Shown here: positions 17,588 through 27,532 of the stretch, one piece after another
How positions within the stretch are numbered: the first letter of the stretch is position 1
How the letters are laid out: each line of letters opens with the position of its first letter
From: Streptomyces sp. NBC_00557
Lineage (GTDB): Bacteria; Actinomycetota; Actinomycetes; Streptomycetales; Streptomycetaceae
NCBI RefSeq assembly: GCF_036345995.1
Contig: NZ_CP107796.1
Location: forward strand, 7,378,001-7,442,000
Direction of reading: 5' to 3'
DNA length: 64,000 bases
Notes under the pieces: generated by a model
What the model was told of the DNA's origin: nothing
What the model saw: the letters and a program-made list of their open reading frames with translations, nothing else
Database searches by the model: none
Made by a program: the position numbers and the translations under genes

Positions 17588-18469
17588 ATGCCCGCGCCCG
17601 CCCGGCAACGTTGTCACGCAGCTCTCGCCGGACTCGTCACCCTCGCCACCGCCGCCGTCGTGTCCCTGTCCGCCCCGGGGCCCGCCGCCGCGGCCGACAC
17701 CTGGACGGAGACCGGCTCCGACCACGCCCGCGCGCTGGACGAGAGCCAGGGCCTGACCTCCGTCGAGGTCCCGGCGGGCAGCCCCAACCGGTACACCGGT
17801 ATCGGCACCATTCCCATCAGCGTCTCCGGTCGCGGCTGGAATCACGTCGGGGACCCCGACGCCTCGTACAACGGCTACTACATCGAGCCCTACCAGCAGG
17901 ACTCCGGCAACTCGAAGATGTACCGCGTGCAGGCGCCCGACGGCACCTGGTCGGAGTACGTTCACACGCTCGGCCCCGGCGAGGCCCTGAACAACTCCTG
18001 GGACGCGGTCTCGCCCGACGGCCAGTGGATGCTGTCGGGCGAATGGGGCACGATGAACCGCCTGCTGGTCTTCCCGACCCCCGGAGCCAACCCCTCCACC
18101 TCACCCTCGGCGAACCTCCCGCAGGCCTCCACGGTCAACCTCGACCACGCCGTCCGCGACGTCCAGGGCTGCGACTTCTCCGGCCCCACCACCCTGCTGT
18201 GCTCCTCGGACGACCCGGACGGCAGCCTCTTCGGCATCACCAAGCCGCTGCTCCAGATCGACCTGTCGGCCCCGCCGAACGGCTCCTCGGACGTCACCGG
18301 CCATGTCACGGCCCTGCGCCAGCTGCCCCTGCGCAGTTCCTGCTCCGGAACCTTCGAGGCGGAGGGCATCGACTACGACCGCCGCACCGGGACCCTGCGC
18401 GTGATCGTGATGTCGCCCGGCTTCTGCGTCCTGACCGACAGCAAGACGTACCGGTTCACCCGCGGCTGA
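17588..18469 (+). CDS. Secreted protein of unknown function
   Basis: 293 residues with a Sec signal peptide: basic start (ARQRCH), hydrophobic core LAGLVTLATAAVVSLSA, cleavage expected after APGPAAA near residue 36. The mature part is rich in Gly, Ser, Asp and Pro, with four Cys late in the chain that could form disulfides (QGCDFS, LLCSS, SSCSG, PGFCV). SPDGQWMLSGEWGTMNRLLVFP resembles a beta-propeller blade, but no family is assigned. ATG 17588 follows GAGGAG. An upstream in-frame start at 17552 is less likely because the signal peptide begins at 17588. Confidence 0.8.
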   Translation: MPAPARQRCHAALAGLVTLATAAVVSLSAPGPAAAADTWTETGSDHARALDESQGLTSVEVPAGSPNRYTGIGTIPISVSGRGWNHVGDPDASYNGYYIEPYQQDSGNSKMYRVQAPDGTWSEYVHTLGPGEALNNSWDAVSPDGQWMLSGEWGTMNRLLVFPTPGANPSTSPSANLPQASTVNLDHAVRDVQGCDFSGPTTLLCSSDDPDGSLFGITKPLLQIDLSAPPNGSSDVTGHVTALRQLPLRSSCSGTFEAEGIDYDRRTGTLRVIVMSPGFCVLTDSKTYRFTRG

Positions 18470-18573
18470 CCCCGTCTGGGGTGTGCCGGCGGGCCGGTGG
18501 TGCTTTGCTGAGGATGGAAGCGGCTGGACGGGGTACCCCGTTCCACCGCGGCGCGGCACGAAAGGAGCGATCA

Positions 18574-21211
<2,638 letters not shown>

Positions 21212-21242
21212 GGCGCCGCGCGGCGATCCCTAGGATGGGGCC

Positions 21243-21788
21243 ATGTCACTGCCGCACGCGATCCTGACGGCGCTGCTGGAAAAGCCGTCGTCGGGACTGG
21301 AACTGACGCGCCGGTTCGACAAGTCGATCGGCTACTTCTGGTCCGCGACGCACCAGCAGATCTATCGCGAGCTGGGCAGGCTGGAGGCCGAGGGCCTCAT
21401 CCGCACCCTGCCGGCCGAGGCGCCGGCCCGCGGGCAGCGGAAGAGCTACGAGGTCCTGCCCGCGGGCCGCGCCGAACTCGCCCGCTGGACCGCCGCCGCA
21501 CAGGACCCCAAGCCGATGCGGGACGCCCTCCTGCTCCGGCTGCGCGCCGCGGCGGTCGTCGGCACGGCCGGCCTGGAGGCGGACCTGCGCCGCCATCTGG
21601 AGCTGCACCGGCGGCAGTTGGCCGAGTACGAGGAGATCGAGAAGCGGGACTTCCCGCCGGGCCGGGACGCCCCCGAGGACCGGCTGCGCCACCTCGTGCT
21701 GCGGGCCGGCATCGAGGTGGAGACCTTCTGGACCCAGTGGCTCGGCCACGCGCTGGCGGAGTTCGCCGAACTGCCCGAGGGCGGCTGA
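21243..21788 (+). CDS. PadR family transcriptional regulator
   Basis: 181 residues. The N-terminal PadR winged helix spans about 1-75 (LPHAILTALLEKPSSGLELTRRF, then FWSATHQQIYRELGRLEAEGLI). A C-terminal helical domain (Vir_C-type, about 90-175) serves dimerisation. It follows fadH by 31 bases in the same direction and is probably cotranscribed, so it may repress the fadH promoter through the palindrome at 19121-19142. The effector may be an acyl-CoA or aromatic acid, but the sequence does not say. Confidence 0.88.
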   Translation: MSLPHAILTALLEKPSSGLELTRRFDKSIGYFWSATHQQIYRELGRLEAEGLIRTLPAEAPARGQRKSYEVLPAGRAELARWTAAAQDPKPMRDALLLRLRAAAVVGTAGLEADLRRHLELHRRQLAEYEEIEKRDFPPGRDAPEDRLRHLVLRAGIEVETFWTQWLGHALAEFAELPEGG

Positions 21789-21809
21789 TCCGGGGGCCGC
21801 GGCCGGTGA

Positions 21810-22349
21810 TCAGAGCCGGTACGGCTTGGCGCGCCGGCGCAGATACCAGGCCGTGGCGACGATCCCGGTGCCCACGACGGCGGCGCCGACGCCCAGCGTC
21901 AGCGGGCCGTGGTCCCGGGCGGCTCCGGCCAGACCGCTCAGCACGCCCCGGGCGGGCGCCGGCGAGGCCGACGAGGCCGTCTTCGGCGCCGGGCGGGAGG
22001 AGACGGTCACCGCCTGGCTGCCCGCCGCGCTGCCGTCGGAGCACACCACGAGCACGGTGTACGTCCCCGGTCTCACCCCCTTCCAGGCCGCGGACTGACG
22101 CTCTGCCGTGCCCGCCAGCGCCGCCTGCCGGCCCTCGGCCAAGGTGCTCTGCTTGCCGGTGAGCAGGGCCGCCGTGCCCCAGTTGCCGTTGGTCTCGGAG
22201 CATGCGCTGGTGACCACCGAGACGGTGGATCCGGTGGTGCTGACGGAGATGCCCGGGGCCGCGGCGGACGGCCCGGCGAGGGCGACCGGGAGCACGACGG
22301 CGGCCGCCAGGGCGGGGCCGGAGCGGAGGAGGTGGTGCGAGGTGTGCAT
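21810..22349 (-). CDS. Secreted protein with C-terminal membrane anchor
   Basis: 179 residues. A signal peptide (SGPALAAAVVLPVALAGPSAAA) is followed by an extracellular part of about 80 residues with Cys in SACSETNGNW and VVCSDGS that could pair. A Pro/Ala/Ser linker follows, then a membrane helix (LGVGAAVVGTGIVATAWYL) and a basic tail RRRAKPYRL. It therefore sits on the outer face of the membrane. It converges on the PadR gene with a 21-base gap. Function unknown; the module is common in Streptomyces surface proteins. Confidence 0.8.
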   Translation of the reverse strand: MHTSHHLLRSGPALAAAVVLPVALAGPSAAAPGISVSTTGSTVSVVTSACSETNGNWGTAALLTGKQSTLAEGRQAALAGTAERQSAAWKGVRPGTYTVLVVCSDGSAAGSQAVTVSSRPAPKTASSASPAPARGVLSGLAGAARDHGPLTLGVGAAVVGTGIVATAWYLRRRAKPYRL

Positions 22350-22669
22350 GGGCTGGCCTTTCGGGGGGCGCGGTCGGCGGGACGTCCGCCGCGCCGCCGG
22401 GGGCCGGGAAACGTCCGTGCTGCCTGGTCAGCAGCCAACGCGGGTCCCCGTGCGCGCGCACCCGGGAGGCGGCCGGGCGGGTGGCCGTGTCCTCCGGCCG
22501 GCGCAGGGGGGCGCCTGGGCGTGTGCCCGGGACGGGGCCGGGGGCGCCTCGCTGCGTGCAGGACGCCGTGCCGTGCGGTGGCGGGTGCGGCTCGCCTGCG
22601 GCTGATCGCGCGGTTCCCCGCGCCCCTTCGGGGCGGCTGCCCTCAGCGGGTGCGGGAAGCGTGGCTCTG
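22350..22669. other. Intergenic region with a terminator-like repeat
   Basis: About 320 bases upstream of the anchored protein gene and downstream of the FN3 lipoprotein gene, both on the minus strand. It holds the double hairpin described separately. The rest shows no coding frame or motif I can support, apart from the presumed promoter of the anchored protein. Confidence 0.3.
22609..22635. terminator. Double hairpin of the Streptomyces 'GTTCCCCGCGCCCC' type
   Basis: CGCGG-TTCC-CCGCG (22609-22622) overlaps CGCCCC-TTC-GGGGCG (22621-22635), giving two mutually exclusive stems. The sequence resembles an interspersed element I associate with the ends of many Streptomyces genes. It lies about 35 bases beyond the lipoprotein stop codon, as expected for its terminator. 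Confidence 0.55.
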
Positions 22670-23671
22670 TCAGCCGGCTGTCGTCACCGCCCGCTGCGGG
22701 GTCCAGCCGCCCCATGTGCCGTCGGGGAGCCTGGCCCGGAGCCGTACGCGGTGGTGCTCTCCCGCGGTGCGGCCGGCGTAGAAGCTGTAGGCCGAGCGGC
22801 CGCGCGGGGGAGTGCCGCCCCAGACCAGGGAGGTCGTCGCGGTGCCGTCCAGCCGGATCTGGTACTCGGTGATGACGCCGTCCGTGCGCGGCGGGTCCCA
22901 GGCCAGGTCGATGTAGTACGCCCCGCCGGAGCGGTGCGTGTGCGCGGTGAAGCCGGTGGGCGCGGTGTCCCGGCCGTCGTCGGCGCCCGGTGTGGTGAGG
23001 CGCACCGGCGCGCTCGCGGGGGAGAGGTTGCCGGCGGCGTCCCGGGCCCGCACCGTGAAGACGTACGCGGTGCCGGGACGCAGCCCGGTGACCACGGCCG
23101 CGGTCTGGTCCCCGCCCACGCTGTGGATCTCCGTCCCGCCCTGCCGGATCTCGTACGACACCACGCCCCGGTCGTCGCGGGACGCGCCCCACGACAGCTG
23201 GACCTCCCGGGCGCCGAGCACCCGCCCGGCGGGATCGGCGGGCCGGGCCGGCGCCGAGCGGTCCGCCGCCGCCAGGGCCGGTGTCCGTGCGCGGACCGCA
23301 CGGCTCGGCGGGCCGAGCCGCCCTTCGGCGTCCCGGGCGCGCACGGTGAAGGAGTACAGGGTGGACGGCCTGAGCCTGGTGACGTCCACCATGTGCTGCG
23401 AACCCGGCACCTCCTCCGCCTTCGTGGTGCCGCGATAGACCTCGTAGACGCGGATCCGCGTGCTGTCCGGCACCGCGTCCCACATCACGTGCACGCTGGT
23501 GGCGCTGCCCGCCTGCGCGGTGACCCCGGCCGGCGCGCCGGGCGCCCGCCCTTCGTCGCCCTCGCCGGCCCCGCCCCAGCCGCAGGCCGCGACCAGCAGC
23601 AGGACCCAGCAGACCGGCACGAGCGGCCAGGGAACGCGTCGCACGGCTCTGCCTCCCGGGGACGGCGGCAT
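22670..23671 (-). CDS. Fibronectin type III domain lipoprotein
   Basis: A 333-residue exported protein. A lipoprotein signal (RRVPWPLVPVCWVLLLVAAC) places the lipid-modified Cys near residue 30. Three FN3 domains follow at about 45-135 (GVTAQAGSATSVHVMWDAV), 140-230 (VQLSWGASRDDRGVVSYEI) and 235-330 (YYIDLAWDPPRTDGVITEYQI), each ending in a typical strand such as YSFTVRARDAEG or YVFTVRARDAAG. No catalytic domain is attached, so it is probably a surface adhesion or spacer protein. ATG 23671 begins right before the signal peptide. An in-frame upstream extension to 23746 is encoded by short repeats and may be untranslated. Confidence 0.82.
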   Translation of the reverse strand: MPPSPGGRAVRRVPWPLVPVCWVLLLVAACGWGGAGEGDEGRAPGAPAGVTAQAGSATSVHVMWDAVPDSTRIRVYEVYRGTTKAEEVPGSQHMVDVTRLRPSTLYSFTVRARDAEGRLGPPSRAVRARTPALAAADRSAPARPADPAGRVLGAREVQLSWGASRDDRGVVSYEIRQGGTEIHSVGGDQTAAVVTGLRPGTAYVFTVRARDAAGNLSPASAPVRLTTPGADDGRDTAPTGFTAHTHRSGGAYYIDLAWDPPRTDGVITEYQIRLDGTATTSLVWGGTPPRGRSAYSFYAGRTAGEHHRVRLRARLPDGTWGGWTPQRAVTTAG

Positions 23672-23680
23672 CGGCACATC

Positions 23681-23754
23681 ACGCAGAAGGGCCGTCACGT
23701 GAAGACGGTCACGCAAAGACCCGTCATGCAAAGACCCGTCACGCAAAGGTCCGG
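23681..23754. repeat. Degenerate ~15-bp tandem repeat at the FN3 lipoprotein 5' end
   Basis: About five units of the form ACGCAAAGACCCGTC (clear copies at 23711-23725 and 23726-23740, diverged copies on either side). On the minus strand they would encode RDGSL-HDGSL-like pentapeptides in frame with the lipoprotein, so they are either leader DNA or an optional N-terminal extension. Confidence 0.6.
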
Positions 23755-24260
23755 ACCAATATGGCGGTGCCGGTGCGGCGAGGGCAAGAGGGCAGCGGTG
23801 GGGAGCCGCGCTGGTTCCTGTGGGTGACGCGTGCGGCTCCAGGCAGGTGACCGAGGACGGGCCAGGTGAGTGACCGCTGCGGGGCCCGCGTTGGTGACCG
23901 AGCCGGAAGGTTACGTATGCTGAGGCTCCCTACGGCTGAACTCCCCGCGCGAGCAGGGAAGTTCATGCCTGTGGCGCGGACACGCTGTCGTCGCCGATCC
24001 CGCGCCGACGCGGGCGGCCGGGGGATCCGGACCGGTATCGGCCCGGCCCCCGGCCCCTGCCGTCACCGTCGCCGCCGTCTGCTTGCCGCCGCCGCTCTCT
24101 GCGGGCGATGTCCCTCACGGGTGGTCAGAAGGTGCTCCATCCGGCCCCCTCGACGTGCGGCCGGGGCGTTCGCGGGTGCGGACCCGCACCAAAGTGTGCT
24201 CGACGTCCGGCCCCCAGGGGCCGGACGTCCGCCCCGTCCCCGACGAGAGGGTCCCTCATC
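23755..24260. other. Long upstream region of the chitosanase gene
   Basis: About 500 bases between divergent genes. A possible sigma-HrdB-type promoter lies at 23891-23921, with a hairpin-forming stretch GAACTCCCC...GGGAAGTTC (23938-23964) just downstream. The next ~290 bases up to the start at 24261 contain no gene I can support. If the promoter is right, the leader is over 330 bases. Confidence 0.35.
23891..23921 (+). promoter_or_regulatory. Candidate promoter upstream of the chitosanase gene
   Basis: TTGGTG (23891-23896) and TATGCT (23916-23921) are separated by 19 bases. This is near the TTGACN/TANNNT consensus of the housekeeping sigma factor, though the spacer is slightly long. No other candidate nearby is better. 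Confidence 0.35.
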
Positions 24261-24962
24261 GTGCTTGTCCCGTTGCTGACGCCGGCCATGATCGGCGCCG
24301 CGCTGCTCACCCCGGCCACGCTGCCCGACCCGGCCGTCGCCGCCCCGCCGCGGGCCCATCACGGGGCCCACAGCGAGGGCGCCGTGGCGGCCGGCGACCT
24401 GCTGGCCCGGCTGGGCGAGTGCCGCCGGATCTCGCACGGCCGGTACCGCACCGACGCGGGCGGCCCCGCGACCGTGCCCGTCTGCGACACCCGGGACGCC
24501 GTCTTCTGGCAGGCCGACCTGGACGTCGACTGCGACGGACGGCCCACCGCCCGCTGCAACCGGCGCACCGACCCGCAGTTCGCCGCCACGACCGCCTGTC
24601 AGCAGTCGGACGGCCGCCAGCTGAACGCCGCCGCCCTGCCCTACATCGTCGTCCCGGCCCGGAGCCGCATCTGGAACCCCGGCGCGCACGGCGTGCGGGG
24701 CGGTTCCGTCGCCGCCGTGATCTACCAGGACCGGGTGCAGTACGCCGTGGTCGGCGACACCGGTCCGCGCGACATCATCGGCGAGGCGTCCTACGCCACC
24801 GCCCGGGGCCTCGGCATCGGGGCCGACCCGCGCGTCGGCGGGACCCCCTCCGGCGTCACCTACGTCGTCTTCAAGAACTCCCGGGTGGCCCCCCTCCAGG
24901 ACCACGCGGCGGCGGTGGCCGCGGGAACGCGCCTGGCCAGGCTGTTCGTCGCGAACAGATGA
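24261..24962 (+). CDS. Secreted chitosanase, glycoside hydrolase family 75
   Basis: 233 residues. A Sec signal peptide (LVPLLTPAMIGAALLTPATL, cleavage near DPAVAA) precedes a GH75 domain. Recognisable family segments are AVFWQADLDVDCDGRPT, TDPQFAATTACQQSDGR, LPYIVVPARSR, VVGDTGPRDIIGEASYA and GVTYVVFKN. GH75 enzymes cleave beta-1,4-glucosamine polymers. The Asp of GDTGP and the Glu of GEAS are likely catalytic candidates. GTG 24261 was chosen because GAGAGGG precedes it and the signal peptide starts there; the frame is open back to 24108. It is monocistronic and convergent with dhaM. Confidence 0.87.
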   Translation: MLVPLLTPAMIGAALLTPATLPDPAVAAPPRAHHGAHSEGAVAAGDLLARLGECRRISHGRYRTDAGGPATVPVCDTRDAVFWQADLDVDCDGRPTARCNRRTDPQFAATTACQQSDGRQLNAAALPYIVVPARSRIWNPGAHGVRGGSVAAVIYQDRVQYAVVGDTGPRDIIGEASYATARGLGIGADPRVGGTPSGVTYVVFKNSRVAPLQDHAAAVAAGTRLARLFVANR

Positions 24963-24978
24963 CCGGCCGGCCCCACGG

Positions 24979-25068
24979 CCACCTCACACTTCGCGGCCAC
25001 GTCGCCCCTCGGCACCGCCTCACCCCTCGCGGCCGCGTCACACCTTGCGGCCGCGTCACACCTTGCGG
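24979..25068. repeat. 18-bp tandem array, five units, spanning the dhaM 3' end
   Basis: Five consecutive 18-base units (24979, 24997, 25015, 25033 and 25051). The last two are identical (CCGCGTCACACCTTGCGG); the first three are diverged. The last unit includes the dhaM stop codon (25056-25058), and each good unit carries the same RKV-stop coding end. The array fills the space after the chitosanase stop at 24962. Confidence 0.85.
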
Positions 25069-25466
25069 TAGCCGTACGCCTCCTTCGCCGCGGCCTCCAC
25101 CGCGTCGAGATCGGCGCCCGCGGCGGCCGTGACCACCGCCGCGACGGCGCCCTCGACGAACGGGGCGTCCACCAGCCGGGTCCCGTCCGGCAGTTCGTCG
25201 CCCTCGGCGATCAGCGCCTTCACGGTGAGCACGGCACTGCCGAGATCGGTGAGCACCGCCACCCCGGCCCCCCGGTCGACCGAGGCCGCCGCGGCGGAGA
25301 CCAGCTCCGCGCTGGTGCCGAGCCCACCGCCCTCGGTGCCGCCCGCCGGGGCCACCGGCACGGCGGGCGCCCCGCCCGCCAGGCCCTTGGCCAGTTCGGC
25401 GACCGAGGCGGCCACCTCCGCGCTGTGCGACACCAGCACGATCCCGACCACCTTCTCGTCGCTCAC
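25056..25466 (-). CDS. dhaM: Dihydroxyacetone kinase phosphotransfer subunit (EIIA-Man type)
   Basis: A 136-residue phosphocarrier that passes phosphate from HPr to DhaL. The phosphorylated His is His14 in GIVLVSHSAEVA. GVAVLTDLGSAVLTVKAL and the ending VDAPFVEGAVAAVVTAA are family hallmarks. It is a stand-alone EIIA-Man domain without the HPr and EI domains fused in some proteobacterial DhaM. GTG 25466 overlaps the dhaL stop by 4 bases. Its last codons lie within the 18-bp tandem array. Confidence 0.92.
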   Translation of the reverse strand: MSDEKVVGIVLVSHSAEVAASVAELAKGLAGGAPAVPVAPAGGTEGGGLGTSAELVSAAAASVDRGAGVAVLTDLGSAVLTVKALIAEGDELPDGTRLVDAPFVEGAVAAVVTAAAGADLDAVEAAAKEAYGYRKV

Positions 25467-26068
25467 CGGCCGCCCTCCGCCGCCTCTTCCAGCGCGGCGA
25501 CGAGCAGCGCCGAGGAGGTCGCGCCCGGATCCTGGTGGCCGATGCTGCGCTCGCCGAGATAACTGGCCCGGCCCTTGCGGGCCTGCAGCGGGGTGGTGGC
25601 CACCGCGCCCTCCTCGGCGGCGGCCCGCGCGGCCGCGAAGCCGTCGCCGAGCGCGTCCACGGCCGGCAGCAGGGCGTCGATCATGGTCTTGTCGCCGGGG
25701 GCGGCACCGCCGAGCGCCATCACCCCGTCCACGCCGGCGCGCAGCGCCTCGGCCAGCTGCTCCTCCCCGACCTCGGCGGCATCGCCCAGTGCCTTGCCGG
25801 TCCGGCGCAGCAGGGTGCCGTACAGCGGCCCGGACGCGCCGCCCACCGTGGAGATGAGCTGCCGCCCGGCCAGCACCAGGACCGCGCCGGGGGTGTCCGG
25901 CGCCTCCTTCTCCAGGGCGGTCCGCACGGCCGTGAAACCGCGCTGCAGATTGCTGCCGTGGTCGGCGTCGCCGATGGCGGAGTCGAGGGCGGTGAGCCGG
26001 TCCGCCTCGCGGTTCACGGACGCGGCGGTCGCCGCCATCCAACGGCGGAAGAAGTCGGCGTCGAGCAC
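25463..26068 (-). CDS. dhaL: Dihydroxyacetone kinase ADP-binding subunit
   Basis: 201 residues. The Mg-ADP-binding acidic residues are in LDSAIGDADHGSNL (Asp29, Asp34, Asp36, His37). STVGGASGPLYGTLLRRTG and GDKTMIDALLPA follow, and the end LGERSIGHQDPGATS is typical of DhaL. In the PTS-type system the bound ADP is permanently held and rephosphorylated by DhaM. It lies 67 bases downstream of dhaK and overlaps dhaM by 4 bases. Confidence 0.94.
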   Translation of the reverse strand: MLDADFFRRWMAATAASVNREADRLTALDSAIGDADHGSNLQRGFTAVRTALEKEAPDTPGAVLVLAGRQLISTVGGASGPLYGTLLRRTGKALGDAAEVGEEQLAEALRAGVDGVMALGGAAPGDKTMIDALLPAVDALGDGFAAARAAAEEGAVATTPLQARKGRASYLGERSIGHQDPGATSSALLVAALEEAAEGGR

Positions 26069-26135
26069 TGGATCTCCTTGCAGGGTAGGAAAGTTGGGCG
26101 CCGTGATACGGGATGTGGTCGCCTCGTCGGCCGTA

Positions 26136-27128
26136 TCACATCCCCCACCGCAGCGCGGGCGTCCGCACCGGCGCGTCCCACAGGCGCAGCAGTTCCTCGT
26201 CGGCCTGGCAGAGCGTCACCGAGGCGCCCGCCATGTCCAGGGAGGTGACGTAGTTGCCGACGAGCGTGCGGGCCACCGCGACCCCGCGCTCGCGCAGCAC
26301 CCGCTGCACCTCGGCGTTGAAGCCGTACAGCTCCAGCAGCGGGGTGGCGCCCATGCCGTTGACCAGCACGAGTACGGGGCTGCGCGGCGGCATGTCCTCC
26401 AGGATCGCGTTCACCGCGAAGTCGGCGATCTCCCCGGAGGTCATCATCGGCCGCCGCTCCCGGCCCGGCTCGCCGTGGATGCCGATGCCCAACTCCAGTT
26501 CGCCGTCCGGGAGATCGAAGGTGGGGGAGCCCTTCGACGGCGTCGTACAGGCGCTGAGCGCGACGCCGAAACTCCGGGAGCCCGCGTTCACCTGACGCCC
26601 GATCGACTCCACGCGCTCCAGGGGCTGTCCCTCGGCCGCGGCGGCGCCGGCGATCTTCTCCACGAACAGGGTGGCGCCGGTACCGCGCCGGCCGGCCGTG
26701 TACAGGCTGTCGGTGACCGCCACGTCGTCGTCGACGAGCACCTTGGCCACCTGGATGCCCTCGTCCTCGGCCAGTTCGGCCGCCATGTCGAAGTTGAGCA
26801 CGTCGCCGGTGTAGTTCTTCACGACGAACAGCACGCCGGCGCCGCTGTCCACGGCCGCCGCGGCACGCACCATCTGGTCCGGCACCGGTGAGGTGAACAC
26901 CTCTCCGGGGCAGGCGGCCGAGAGCATGCCGGGGCCGACGAACCCGCCGTGCAGCGGCTCGTGCCCCGACCCGCCACCGGAGACCAGCGCGACCTGCCCG
27001 GCCACCGGAGCGTCCCGGCGGACGATCACCCGGTGCTCCACGTCCACGGTCAGATCCGGATACGCCGCCGCCATCCCGCGCAGCGCGTCCGCCACGACGG
27101 TCTCCGGCACGTTGATCAGCATCCTCAT
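26136..27128 (-). CDS. dhaK: Dihydroxyacetone kinase substrate-binding subunit
   Basis: 330 residues. It binds dihydroxyacetone covalently through a histidine, here His217 in GIGIHGEPG. The active-site loop SGGGSGHEPLHGG is at 50-62, with His56. FVVKNYTGDVLNFDMA and NGMGATPLLELYG are further signatures. It is the first gene of dhaKLM, which phosphorylates dihydroxyacetone to DHAP with PEP as donor and allows glycerol or DHA use. ATG 27128 follows GAGGAG. Confidence 0.95.
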   Translation of the reverse strand: MRMLINVPETVVADALRGMAAAYPDLTVDVEHRVIVRRDAPVAGQVALVSGGGSGHEPLHGGFVGPGMLSAACPGEVFTSPVPDQMVRAAAAVDSGAGVLFVVKNYTGDVLNFDMAAELAEDEGIQVAKVLVDDDVAVTDSLYTAGRRGTGATLFVEKIAGAAAAEGQPLERVESIGRQVNAGSRSFGVALSACTTPSKGSPTFDLPDGELELGIGIHGEPGRERRPMMTSGEIADFAVNAILEDMPPRSPVLVLVNGMGATPLLELYGFNAEVQRVLRERGVAVARTLVGNYVTSLDMAGASVTLCQADEELLRLWDAPVRTPALRWGM

Positions 27129-27532
27129 GGGTGTCTCCTCGCGAGCTTAACACTAGGGCTCCTGACCTGCGTCTTCGCAGGTCACCGGCGGTCAGGGCGG
27201 CTTTCGCCGACTCGGTGTCGACTTGGCTGACGGGCCGTCAGGTCGCGTCGGCCGCCCGATGCGGCAGATCGCCTGTCCCGTCTATGGGCAGTATCGGCCT
27301 TGCGGCAGCGGAGGTCACCTGCGGCGCTGCGGCTGTTCGGCCCGGCATGTCAGGCTGCGCGGGTGAGGAGGTTCTGCGCGGAGTCGGACGCGGGCGACGA
27401 GCGCGTCGACCCGGCCCTCCGGCAGGGCCCGGGCCTCGTCCCGGTCCCGGCTCCGCGCCGGAGAGGTGAGGAGACGACCGAGAGCGGAGCCGGTGTGGCC
27501 GCCCGCGCCGGACACGGGCGGCCGCACGCTCT
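27129..27532. other. Intergenic region upstream of dhaK
   Basis: About 400 bases between dhaK and the GH31 gene, both on the minus strand. A strong hairpin GACCTGCG-TCTT-CGCAGGTC lies at 27164-27183, about 36 bases before the dhaK start; it may be an operator or leader structure. The rest contains no supported gene. Short open frames on the plus strand look random. Confidence 0.4.

Noticed and set aside
27184..27532. Possible transposase remnant upstream of dhaK
   Set aside because: No reading frame shows transposase motifs and no terminal repeats are visible. Only the hairpin at 27164-27183 is supported.
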